DNA from: Microcoleus sp. FACHB-61 | GTDB taxonomy: Bacteria; Cyanobacteriota; Cyanobacteriia; Cyanobacteriales; Microcoleaceae | Assembly: GCA_014695295.1 (NCBI GenBank) | Contig: JACJNY010000010.1 | Location: 1-64,000 of the forward strand | Reading direction: 5' to 3' | DNA: 64,000 nt | Part shown: positions 9,460 through 17,978 of the stretch, piece after piece | Numbering within the stretch: the stretch's first letter is position 1 | Layout: each line of letters opens with the position of its first letter | Made by a program: the position numbers and the translations under genes | The notes under the pieces: model-generated | What the model was told of the DNA's origin: nothing | Databases searched by the model: none | What the model saw: only the letters and a program-made list of their open reading frames with translations

Positions 9460-10020
9460 TGTTGTTTCCTGTACTATCTACATCAATTTCTGCACTTACT
9501 TTAGATAGATATCAGTTCTAATACTTCCTTCTTATGAATGATTCAGCAAATTGAAAATCATCAAGATAGCCATCTTTTTTTATATTTTTATATCTTTAGG
9601 TGGATGAATTTGGCTCTCCCGTACTGAAGGTAATAAATTTATCTAATCATCCGTAGGTTGGGTTGAGCTAAGCGAACCCTCCGTTTCATTCCGCCCAACT
9701 ATCTGGGGCTAACAAGTTGGGTTTCGTTCCTAGGGCCCTACCTACAACCTTTATGTCACAAGCTTTCACAAGGATTTATCAGGTTTTATTATCACCTAAA
9801 CTAGGGGAGAGCCTACAAAATTAAGGACATCTATAACTAGCTGCTGGGGTTTTTTCTGAATTTGATTTCGATTTATGAGCGAAATTACTACTTTGGATAT
9901 TTAAAATTATCAACTTAAAAAATATTATGCCCAGGGGTAGATATTCTAGTAATAATTATTAAGTAAAATTAAATTGCCCTCAAGGGAAAAAATTAACAAC
10001 GTAACGCAGGTTAATCTTTT
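9460..10020. other. Gene-free divergent intergenic region with a dispersed motif
   Basis: 560 bp between divergent genes. About 9653-9748 carries the GTAGGTTGGGTTGAGCTAAG / AAGTTGGGTTTCGTTCC type of sequence that recurs in cyanobacterial intergenic DNA, bounded by GTAGGT and ACCTAC. The rest is AT-rich with no ORF; it must hold promoters for both flanking genes. Confidence 0.45.
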
Positions 10021-10632
10021 ATGACTTATCCAGATCGATCGGGCAGTCCACTCACTGAGCCTACAATCGTCAATCCGGTGGTGGATTACCACGACCAAGT
10101 GAGGTGGGGGCCTATTTTGGCAGGACTTGCGATCGCTCTGGGCACTCAACTAATTTTAAGCGCTTTGACAATGGCGATCGGATTAAGCGCCGGTGCAACA
10201 GGGGCGGATGCAGGTTCCGTTGGTTTTGGTGTCGTAATTTGGTCGATTATCAGTTTGCTGATTTCCCTATTTTTAGGCGGTTGGGTGATGGCTCAAAGCT
10301 GCGGCCCTATGACGAAGAAAACCGCACTTTTGAATGCAGCAATTCTTTGGGGAGCTACATTAGCACTTAGTTCTTGGTTATTAGCAAGCGGGATATCGGG
10401 TGCTGTTGGCGCTGCCGCTGCTAATGCTGGAGAAATTGCCAATCAAGTACAACAACAGGGCGGCGTTAATATACCGAATCAAGGGCAGAATGTAGACCCA
10501 AATCAAGTTCGCGATCTAGCGGGTAATACAGCTAAAGCTGCTTGGTCATTTCTAGTTGGCTCTTTGCTGGGTTTGGCAGCGGCAATGATTGGTGCTGCTA
10601 TGGGCGCTCGCAAACCTCGCGTTTATGCTTGA
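10021..10632 (+). CDS. Hypothetical integral membrane protein
   Basis: 203 residues from ATG 10021. Four hydrophobic segments are visible (about 31-55, 68-90, 103-125 and 175-195). The start V-x-W-GPILAGLAIALGTQLILSAL and the Gly/Ala-rich helices resemble small cyanobacterial membrane proteins of unknown function. A Gln/Asn/Gly-rich loop (QVQQQGGVNIPNQGQNVDPN, about 142-161) sits before the last helix. No enzymatic motif is seen. It lies in the same-strand envelope gene run. Confidence 0.6.
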   Translation: MTYPDRSGSPLTEPTIVNPVVDYHDQVRWGPILAGLAIALGTQLILSALTMAIGLSAGATGADAGSVGFGVVIWSIISLLISLFLGGWVMAQSCGPMTKKTALLNAAILWGATLALSSWLLASGISGAVGAAAANAGEIANQVQQQGGVNIPNQGQNVDPNQVRDLAGNTAKAAWSFLVGSLLGLAAAMIGAAMGARKPRVYA

Positions 10633-10787
10633 TTAGCGATGATAAAACCTGAAAATTCAACAAGCACAGCAGCGAGTCGAATTATTTTATAACATTGGGA
10701 TGATGATTCATCCTTCCTTTGAGAAGATGAACGAGCTAAAAACCTTTTCTAATGTTTTAGCCTAGAGATTTAAAAGAAGATAAAGCG

Positions 10788-11339
10788 ATGCAACAGCAGA
10801 GGATCGGGCAAAAATATACAACGTTAAGAAGATCGAACTTGTTAACGGCAACGGTTTTAGTTGATTCCTCGTTCGCCGCTGATACAAATCAAACACAAAT
10901 TCCAGGTGAATATCTACTAGCGCAAGCTTCAGAAAACTGTCGCCAGGTTATAGCGAGGAATGGCCTTAATGTTCGACGACAACCGACGGCTAACAGCGAA
11001 GCGGTTGGCCTCATCGATTCCGCACGAAATGTGACGATTCAAAATCTTGGTGAGAATGGCTGGGTACCAATTACAGCCCCGATACAAGACTACGTATATG
11101 GTGGTTTTATCGGAGCGTGTGAAGTGGCAACTCCCCCGCCTCCTACTAACTGCCGCCAAGTTGCAGCCGTCAGAGGAATTAACGTACATCAAGCACCTTC
11201 CACTGATGGGGAAAGGGTTGGAGTCGTCGCGAATGGACGAAGAGTGACGATTGAAAGTTTAGGAACGGATGGTTGAGTGCCGATTACAGTGCCTGTGAGA
11301 GGCTACATCCAAACTGAAAACCTGGCGTATTGTAGTTAA
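10788..11339 (+). pseudogene. SH3-domain secreted protein interrupted by an in-frame TGA
   Basis: From ATG 10788 the frame codes for an exported-looking N-terminus and two bacterial SH3 repeats: NCRQVIARNGLNVRRQPTAN and NCRQVAAVRGINVHQAPSTD. The first ends NGWVPITAPIQDYVYGGFI. In the second the corresponding Trp codon is TGA at 11274-11276; beyond it the frame continues VPITVPVRGYIQTENLAYCS to TAA at 11337-11339. A single TGG to TGA change therefore truncates the protein at 162 of 183 residues. It may be a recent pseudogene, or the 162-residue form may still work because the first SH3 repeat is whole. SH3 repeats usually bind cell-wall or periplasmic ligands. Confidence 0.7.
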
Positions 11340-11353
11340 TTGAAAAAACAGTG

Positions 11354-12475
11354 ATGGATCACCAATCAAAGCAAAAAAAAGAAACTAATTCACAGCAAAA
11401 GTCTGGTTTGTTAAATTTCATTGCCGAGACAACAGAATCTGCACTGAATGCAGGCAAAGCGGTTGTTGACACAGCATTTGATTGGGGGGAAGCTGCTGCT
11501 AAACAAACTTATCGATTGATTGGACAAGCGACGCAAGGAACCGGAGAGGCGGTAACTTATGTTGGCAATCTACCCTTTGTTAAACAAGCGGCAGGGGTAC
11601 TCAGGCTTGATTGGTTAGTTGGGGTCAGCGATCGCATCGACTTAGCCAAAGCCGAAGCTCAAGTCAAGGAACTCCAACAAAAGTATCCCAATGAAGATCC
11701 CAGCGAAATTGCCCATCGCATTATGGTGGAAAAAGCGATCCACGCCGGTGGTGTCGGATTTGCTAGCAGCATTTTACCCGGTGTCGCGGCTGCACTGCTG
11801 GCGATCGATTTAGCCGCGACTACTGCGATTCAAACCGAAATGGTTTATGAAATTGCCGCCGCCTATGGGATGGATTTGCAAGAGCCAGCCCGAAAAGGCG
11901 AGGTTTTGGCAATTTTTGGGTTAGCGCTAGGCGGTAGCAACGCAATGAGAGCTGGTTTGGGCTTTTTACGCAACGTACCGCTGGCTGGCGCGATGATTGG
12001 TGCGAGTACGAATGCTACGATGCTGTACGCGCTGGGATATGCGGCGCGCCAGTTTTACGAAGCCAAATTGAGGGAAGATACTGAAGAACCTGGAACCGAA
12101 ACGCTGCAAGCTATCCAGCAACAAAGCGAGAAATATCTCGATGTTGCGATCGCGCAGCAAGCAGGGATGGATCAAATTATGGTTCACATGATTTTGGCAA
12201 GTTATCCCAACAAAAACTGGGAAGATATTCTGCCAGAATTGAAGGTCTTGCAATTAAATGCCGATTCTCTCAAAAGGATTGCTGCTAACATCAAGTCCCC
12301 CAAACCATTGGGTGCGTTGTTAGAGCAACTTAACCCCGACTTTGCAGTACCGCTATTAGCTCAATGCCGTCGCATTGCCGGAAGTAGCGGAGAGGTTTCT
12401 GAAGCAGAACAGACGGTGCTGGATGCGATCGCACAAAAACTCAACGGTCAAGATGTGGCTTCGATATCCACTTGA
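11354..12475 (+). CDS. EcsC family protein
   Basis: About 373 residues from ATG 11354 (an adjacent GTG at 11351 is also possible); no clear ribosome-binding site. An amphipathic N-terminus precedes the EcsC-like core: DPSEIAHRIMVEKAIHAGGV, then a glycine-rich hydrophobic stretch (ASSILPGVAAALLAIDLAAT, about 140-160), EIAAAYGMDL and KGEVLAIFGLALGG. The C-terminal 120 residues are soluble and helical. EcsC proteins associate with membranes and their role is unknown. The gene follows the broken SH3 gene by 14 bp and may be co-transcribed with it. Confidence 0.75.
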   Translation: MDHQSKQKKETNSQQKSGLLNFIAETTESALNAGKAVVDTAFDWGEAAAKQTYRLIGQATQGTGEAVTYVGNLPFVKQAAGVLRLDWLVGVSDRIDLAKAEAQVKELQQKYPNEDPSEIAHRIMVEKAIHAGGVGFASSILPGVAAALLAIDLAATTAIQTEMVYEIAAAYGMDLQEPARKGEVLAIFGLALGGSNAMRAGLGFLRNVPLAGAMIGASTNATMLYALGYAARQFYEAKLREDTEEPGTETLQAIQQQSEKYLDVAIAQQAGMDQIMVHMILASYPNKNWEDILPELKVLQLNADSLKRIAANIKSPKPLGALLEQLNPDFAVPLLAQCRRIAGSSGEVSEAEQTVLDAIAQKLNGQDVASIST

Positions 12476-12645
12476 AAAAAATTGTTGGTGCGTTAGCTTT
12501 CTGCCTAACTCACCATCGCCAATATTTACTGTCGCTGTGTAAGTCCTAAATTAGCCTCACGTTACCGTAATCTACTGCCTTAAGATAGAGTTTGACATGG
12601 CTAATTTTAATACTATCAATAACAACTGATGCAAGAGGAAGTTTT

Positions 12646-13626
12646 ATGACAGCAGAAATATCCGGAGTCTGGGACAAGATTGAGAGCATGATCAATGACT
12701 TCATTGTCCTGCTGCCTAATATGATACTAGCGTTAATTGTTTTTGCAATCTTTTTCTTTGTTGGCCGGTCAATTAAGAGAGCGGTCAGGCAGCTTACCCG
12801 CAACCACCGCCAATCCCGGAATTTGGGACTGGTGTTAGGAAGGTTAGCGCAGGGTATTACTGTTCTGGTTGGTCTGTTTATTGCCTTGTCGATTGTAATT
12901 CCCACATTTAAAGCAGGCGATTTGGTGCAACTGCTGGGAATTAGCGGGGTAGCGATTGGTTTTGCCTTTCGCGATATCTTACAAAACTTCCTAGCCGGTA
13001 TCCTAATTCTTTTGACGGAACCGTTCCAAATCGATGACCAGATTGTGTTTAAAAACTTTGAGGGAACGGTAGAAAATATTGAAACTCGCGCTACAACAAT
13101 CCGAACCTATGATGGTCGCCGGATTGTAATTCCCAATGCCGAATTGTTCACCAATTCTGTTACTGTGAATACCGCTTTTGATAAACGCCGGATGGAATAC
13201 GACGTTGGTATCGGCTACGGCGATGATATTCACCGAGCCAAGCAGTTAATGATGGAAGCCATGCACAGTGTGGATGAGGTTTTGAATGACCCTGCTCCTG
13301 ACGTGCTGCTGATGGAACTTGCAGGAAGTACCGTCAATATCCGCGCTCGATGGTGGATTGCCCCGCCGCGACGAATTGACGATCTGCAATCGCGGGACAA
13401 GGTACTTTCTGCGATTAAGGAAAAGCTGACTGCCAATGGCATCGACTTGCCCTTTCCTACGCAGCAAATTTTGTTTCACGACCAAACCGAAGAGACGGAT
13501 GGCGATCGCAAACGTCAACGGGAAGGATGGCCCGCTGGTAATGGCGAAGTTCCCAAACCCCGCAGCATCAGCGGTTCTGTGCGACAACTAATTGAACAGC
13601 GATCGCAACAAGACGGCAACGGATAA
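12646..13626 (+). CDS. Small-conductance mechanosensitive channel (MscS family)
   Basis: ATG 12646, 6 nt after GAGGAAG, gives 326 residues; an upstream in-frame extension to 12592 lacks support. Three helices (about 23-42, 67-90, 97-125) end in the pore helix GVAIGFAFRDILQNFLAGIL, the MscS TM3 signature. The beta domain TRATTIRTYDGRRIVIPNAE and the alpha/beta C-terminal domain follow, with a polar tail of about 45 residues. It opens under membrane tension and releases osmolytes during hypo-osmotic shock. It precedes the DUF2254 gene by 20 bp, suggesting one transcript. Confidence 0.9.
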   Translation: MTAEISGVWDKIESMINDFIVLLPNMILALIVFAIFFFVGRSIKRAVRQLTRNHRQSRNLGLVLGRLAQGITVLVGLFIALSIVIPTFKAGDLVQLLGISGVAIGFAFRDILQNFLAGILILLTEPFQIDDQIVFKNFEGTVENIETRATTIRTYDGRRIVIPNAELFTNSVTVNTAFDKRRMEYDVGIGYGDDIHRAKQLMMEAMHSVDEVLNDPAPDVLLMELAGSTVNIRARWWIAPPRRIDDLQSRDKVLSAIKEKLTANGIDLPFPTQQILFHDQTEETDGDRKRQREGWPAGNGEVPKPRSISGSVRQLIEQRSQQDGNG

Positions 13627-13646
13627 TCTTAACCCCACCCCAACTC

Positions 13647-14972
13647 ATGAAAAATGTCAAGTTAAGCAAACTTTGGGACTCGCTGCACTCTAGCTACTGG
13701 TTTATCCCAACGTTGATGGCGGTGGGGTCGATGATTTTAGCGATCGCAATGCTGACAATTGACCGCACGGGTAATACACCAAACTGGAGGTGGATTTACA
13801 CGGGTGGAGCCGATGGTGCGCGAGCGGTTCTTTCATCGGTTGCCAGTTCAATGGTCAGCGTTGTTGCTACAGCTTTTTCCATTACTATTGTGGCGCTTCA
13901 GTTGGCAAGTTCAAATTTTGGTCCCCGATTGCTGCGTAATTTTATGCAGGATACGGGCAATCAAATCGTGCTTGGCACTTTCATTGCCACGTTTATTTAC
14001 TGTTTACTCGTACTGCGAACCATTCATACAGGAGGAGAAGGATACAGTGTCTTTGTACCCCAACTCTCGGTTACTGTTGGTACCGGATTGGCAATTGTCA
14101 GTATCGGCGTACTGATTTACTTTATCCATCACGCATCAACCATTATTCAAGCCTCCCATGTAATTACTCAGGTTAGTGGCGATTTAGACAAAGCTCTAGA
14201 GCGTCTGTTTCCCGGAAAAATCGGAGAAGGTAAAGCGAACAACTCGCGACAACTCGCAGTAATCCCTGCAAATTTTGACTCGGAAGCAAGTCCAATCAAA
14301 GCCACTGGCGAGGGTTATTTGCAAGCAATCGATGACGACGAATTAATGAAAATTGCCCGTCAGTACAATCTGCTTGTACGTCTTAAAACTAGACCGGGAA
14401 AGTTTATCGTCAAGGGCAGCGAGTTAGCAATGGTTTTCCCGAAAAAAGGGGTGAATCAAAGCCTGAACGAACAGATTAACGATGCTTTTATTCTGGGCCA
14501 AGAACGGACTGAATATCAAGATGTAAAATTTCCTATCGATCAATTAGTTGAAATTGCCTTGCGTGCGATTTCTCCTGGTATCAACGATCCGTTTACTGCG
14601 ATTCGGTGTATCGATCGACTCAGCGCCGGATTATCCCGCCTCGCTCAAAGTGATTTTCCCTCGCCTTATCGCTACGACGATGAACAGAATTTGCGCGTCA
14701 TTGTTCAAGGAGTGACATTTGAAGAGTTAGTTAATGCTGCATTTAACCAAATTCGCCAGTACAGTAAATCAGATGTGGCGGTAACAATTCGCTTATTGGA
14801 AGCTATAGCTTGCATCGCCACTTACACCCGCAATTCCAAACAACGAGAAGCTTTACGCCGTCAGGCGGAGATGATTTTAAATAGTAGCCGCGAACAAATC
14901 TCTCAGGAGCAAGACCAGAAAGATGTGCAAGAGCGGTATCACCAAGTCATTAAAGCTTTAAAAGAGGATTAA
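13647..14972 (+). CDS. DUF2254 membrane protein
   Basis: 441 residues. Four N-terminal membrane helices (about 17-38, 62-87, 108-128, 141-166) are followed by a soluble domain. The segments SVASSMVSVVATAFSITIVALQLASSNFGPR and ISPGINDPFTAIRCIDRLS are diagnostic for DUF2254. Function is not established. Neighbouring genes are MscS (20 bp upstream) and a ZIP-like membrane protein (5-17 bp downstream), so the three probably form an operon. Confidence 0.85.
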   Translation: MKNVKLSKLWDSLHSSYWFIPTLMAVGSMILAIAMLTIDRTGNTPNWRWIYTGGADGARAVLSSVASSMVSVVATAFSITIVALQLASSNFGPRLLRNFMQDTGNQIVLGTFIATFIYCLLVLRTIHTGGEGYSVFVPQLSVTVGTGLAIVSIGVLIYFIHHASTIIQASHVITQVSGDLDKALERLFPGKIGEGKANNSRQLAVIPANFDSEASPIKATGEGYLQAIDDDELMKIARQYNLLVRLKTRPGKFIVKGSELAMVFPKKGVNQSLNEQINDAFILGQERTEYQDVKFPIDQLVEIALRAISPGINDPFTAIRCIDRLSAGLSRLAQSDFPSPYRYDDEQNLRVIVQGVTFEELVNAAFNQIRQYSKSDVAVTIRLLEAIACIATYTRNSKQREALRRQAEMILNSSREQISQEQDQKDVQERYHQVIKALKED

Positions 14973-14989
14973 TTTGGTTGAGCAGAATT

Positions 14990-15742
14990 ATGGTAATAAC
15001 AACAGCTTTACGATCGGCTCCTAATACTTTAGCTTTAAGCGCGCTGATTGCCATTGGTTTAGCGCTGACACATTTATTTTGCGGCAAGTTGCGGTTTGCT
15101 CCTATTCCTCGCAGTGGGTGGCTTTCAGCGGCGGGTGGGGTTTCGGTAGCTTATGTTTTTGTGCATATTTTACCGGAATTAAATCTGCACCAAGCGGTAT
15201 TAGAGAAAGTAGAAGCAGGAGTTATTTCCTATCTAGAACACCACGTTTATTTAATAGCTTTGTTAGGATTGACTGTATTTTACGGTCTGGAGCAAATGGC
15301 AAATTTATCTCGTCAGGGTGGCGAAGAGGATGTGACCAGTCCTGGTGTTTTTTGGTTGCACATAGGCTCTTTTTCAATCTACAACGCTCTGATTGGCTAT
15401 CTGCTGGTGCATCGGGAAGAACCGGGCATTACCAATCTGCTGTTGTTTTCTTGTGCAATGGCACTGCACTTTGCAGTGAACGACTCTGGTTTGCGGGAAC
15501 ACCACAAACATATTTATGACCGCATCGGACGCTGGATACTAGCAGCAGCTATTATTCTGGGGTGGGTGTTGGGTAGCGCTACTGAAATTGGAAAAACTGC
15601 GATCGCAGTTTTATTTGCTTTTTTAGCCGGAGGAATTGTTCTCAACGTCCTCAAAGAAGAATTGCCCGAAGAACGAGAAAGTCGGTTTTGGGCATTTGCC
15701 CTTGGTGCTGGAATTTACACCGCTCTTTTATTGGCTTTGTAG
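14990..15742 (+). CDS. ZIP-like integral membrane protein
   Basis: About 250 residues from ATG 14990 (TTG 14978 is also in frame). Seven or eight hydrophobic segments, with histidines at helix ends: SVAYVFVHILPELNLH, YLEHHVYL, ALHFAVNDSGLREHHKH. The repeated H-x-x-x-E/H-x-x-x-H patterns in helices recall ZIP metal transporters, though the classical binuclear signature is incomplete, so this may be a divergent relative. Metal transport is inference. The stop at 15740-15742 is immediately followed by the next reading frame. Confidence 0.6.
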   Translation: MVITTALRSAPNTLALSALIAIGLALTHLFCGKLRFAPIPRSGWLSAAGGVSVAYVFVHILPELNLHQAVLEKVEAGVISYLEHHVYLIALLGLTVFYGLEQMANLSRQGGEEDVTSPGVFWLHIGSFSIYNALIGYLLVHREEPGITNLLLFSCAMALHFAVNDSGLREHHKHIYDRIGRWILAAAIILGWVLGSATEIGKTAIAVLFAFLAGGIVLNVLKEELPEERESRFWAFALGAGIYTALLLAL

Positions 15743-16447
15743 AGGAGTCAAATAAAGCCCAAACGTTCGAGATTAAAACCATTAGAAGGAACCAATCGTT
15801 CTTTCAGACGCCGCTTAAAATTACCGGGAGAATTTCTCATAGCACTGCTAGCAACTGCGAGGGTATTAACAGTCTTAGCTTTAGTCGAAGTTATGAGTCG
15901 TCAACGTTTATTATTCGCATCTCTTGCTTCGAGTTCATTCTTAATTTATCTAGACCCCCTACACCGCACAAACGCAGTCAGAACCCTGGTAACTTCTCAC
16001 ATGATGGCAGCAACGATGGGTTGGTTGACTTATCTAATTGTTGGGCCAGGATATCCGTCAGCGGGGACGGCGATGGTGATAACAATTGTACTGAGGATTT
16101 TGTTGTACTTGCTAATAGTAAGCAGTTTGGGGATTGCGATTGGTGCTTGGTGGGAAGTTGCCGAATGGACGGCTGGTATTGTTCTTTCAACCGAAGTGAT
16201 TGAGATCCCCAATGATACGATGATTAATTTGATTATGGATAGTTTGGAATCTGCAATAGCAGCCCTAACTAGCTTATGGACGTTGCAAGAATGGATGCGC
16301 CAAGCCTTGCGGCAGTATGGAATCAAGCATCGATCGCCAATAGTCCGAGCGATCGCACTTAACTCAAAGCCGTATCATAAGTTTTTCCTCAATCATCTTC
16401 CCTCAGGTGGATATTTTTTTATGGCATCAGACAGATGGCAAGGTTGA
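15743..16447 (+). pseudogene. In-frame chimera: HPP-family N-terminus fused to DUF2238 C-terminus
   Basis: The frame is open from 15743; the first ATG is 15893. The 5' part encodes LPGEFLIALLATARVLTVLA then SRQRLLFASLASSSFLIYLD and HMMAATMGWLTYLIVGPGYP, typical of HPP-family membrane proteins. At about 16095 it switches to LLYLLIVSSLGIAIGAWWEV, matching the DUF2238 protein at 1583-2194 codon for codon. HPP families normally continue with LLDVVHPP-type sequence, which is absent. The original DUF2238 stop is also bypassed, giving a tail from former intergenic DNA. No good start with a ribosome-binding site is visible, so it is probably a fossil of the rearrangement; expression of a hybrid from ATG 15893 cannot be excluded. 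Confidence 0.7.
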
Positions 16448-16818
16448 GCTAGTTAGATTAAATAAAGATAGAAGCAAGAGTGTGCAATTTTGCACAGGGA
16501 CAATAGACGTTTTACCTGAGTAGATTTTTAAGATTCTAAATTCCCATTGTTGCAAGAAGTTGATGGTTCAGAACCGGGAGGATTTTCGGAAAATCAAATC
16601 AACCACAAGGGCAGTGGCTGTGTTGAGTTAAACCTTTTATTTACCGGAAATTGCCCGAATCAGTTCCCAAACATCAGGCAGGAGGCCTGTGCTGAACTGA
16701 GTTTTCTGGATAAGCCTAATAGCTAACCACAAGGCGATCGCGCTAGACAGGAAGACAAGCAGAACCTCTTTCTTACCTCATTTATTTTGACGCTCAATTT
16801 CCCAATAAGGTGTATATC
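16448..16818. pseudogene. Decayed relic of the secreted-protein gene 5' end plus duplicated DUF3611 upstream region
   Basis: 16560-16670 resembles the start of the gene at 2452: the GGGAGGATTTT leader, then AAATCAAATC..., and CTTTTATTTACCGGAAATTGCCC match 2440-2530, but the ATG is lost and the frame is broken. From about 16690 the sequence switches to that of 4740-4862 (GCTAACCACAAGGCGATCGC, GACAAGCA, CCTCTTTCTTACC). The equivalent of about 2 kb (most of the secreted-protein gene, the 81-residue frame and the lipoprotein) is missing here. Confidence 0.7.
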
Positions 16819-17388
16819 ATGAATCAACCAGAATCCTTGTCGCAACCGCTGACGCAGAGCGAATTCGTCGCAACTTTTCGCTTGTTCAGTAGATTTAGCT
16901 TCTGGATACAGTTATTCTTGGGTGCTGTTTCCGGCATTGTTTTAGTATTTGCTATGTTGGGTCGCAACATGAGCGATCAAACCAATAATAATGCAGGTAT
17001 TGGGTTCGGCGTATTTTTAGCGATACTTGGTCTTGTATTGCTGTGCTTTAGAATATTTTGGGATTTTCGCTATCGGCTTTTAGGCAGACTTCTGCACGCA
17101 GAAAATTCCCAGGTATATCCCAGCAAAGAACATATTACTCACACCTTACGGATTGGATTAGTTTCAAGTTTGGTGGGGGTATTAATCGCGTTTGTCGCTT
17201 CAGAAGAAACAGTTGCTGTAGTGCTAGCGAAAACTCTTAGTCAACCGCAAGCGATGGCAGCTTATGCGCCAGAAAATGTGATTCGTTCCTTAGATATTTT
17301 TGTGACGATGGCAAACGTCAATCTGATTGGCGCTCACTTTTTTGGAGCTGTTACTTCTCTTGGGTTACTCAATTGGGTAGAGGATTAG
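16819..17388 (+). CDS. DUF3611 family membrane protein (copy B)
   Basis: 189 residues from ATG 16819. Compared with copy A at 4862-5428 there are about ten substitutions and one extra Asn; the loop RYRLLGRLLHAENSQVYPSK and the last 100 residues are almost unchanged. Both copies have clean frames and the same upstream leader, so both may be expressed, unlike the other parts of the duplicated block, which have decayed. Function is unknown. Confidence 0.8.
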   Translation: MNQPESLSQPLTQSEFVATFRLFSRFSFWIQLFLGAVSGIVLVFAMLGRNMSDQTNNNAGIGFGVFLAILGLVLLCFRIFWDFRYRLLGRLLHAENSQVYPSKEHITHTLRIGLVSSLVGVLIAFVASEETVAVVLAKTLSQPQAMAAYAPENVIRSLDIFVTMANVNLIGAHFFGAVTSLGLLNWVED

Positions 17389-17978
17389 TTGGCAGCATTA
17401 GCGATCTTCGATCTACCTTTACAGGACTTACGCAGGCACGCTATATGTAGCGTGCCTGTGCTTGTGCGATCGATACTAATTGAGCTGTTAACTAAGTCCG
17501 TGGAAAAATTCATAGTTATGTAACAAAATATTAAGTAACCAGCTCGGAGTTAAATTTAATACGTTGTGTACGGTAGTTTCCTTTTATTCCTCTAACTTCC
17601 ACCCCATTAATTACAGCATCAGCCAGCTCTAATTGATTCTCAACTATTTGTCATGCTAATTCATCTTTACTGCACGCGATCGACCAACGAAAATATCTGC
17701 GATCGCTTTGGAGACGAGCAACCCAAGCCCTAAAAAAATCATCGCTCAATTAACCTTAATCAGTTCGCGATCGTATCCATAACGTATTTATGTCATTGCT
17801 CACTAGAAGAGCGATAGCTTTCGCGATATCTTATGAAAGCAATCGCAGCATCTGTTTTTCATGGGTTCTGCCTCCAAGACTGTTAGATTGAGTTGATAAG
17901 CTGTACCGCATTTAAATTGTATATTTCAACGCCGTATCAAAATTCGTCAAATCCCCTCGCCCTCTCCCCCGCATCGAC
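17389..17978. other. 590-bp gene-free stretch with one strong hairpin
   Basis: No convincing ORF. At 17433-17458 an 11-bp perfect stem CAGGCACGCTA/TAGCGTGCCTG with a 4-nt loop follows ACAGGACTTACG, a motif often seen in cyanobacterial interspersed repeats. The remainder is AT-rich with scattered GCGATCGC-type sites. Confidence 0.5.
17433..17458. repeat. Perfect 11-bp palindrome
   Basis: Left arm 17433-17443, loop TATG, right arm 17448-17458. It is 45 bp after the copy B DUF3611 stop and could end that transcript, but no T-tract follows. Confidence 0.55.
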
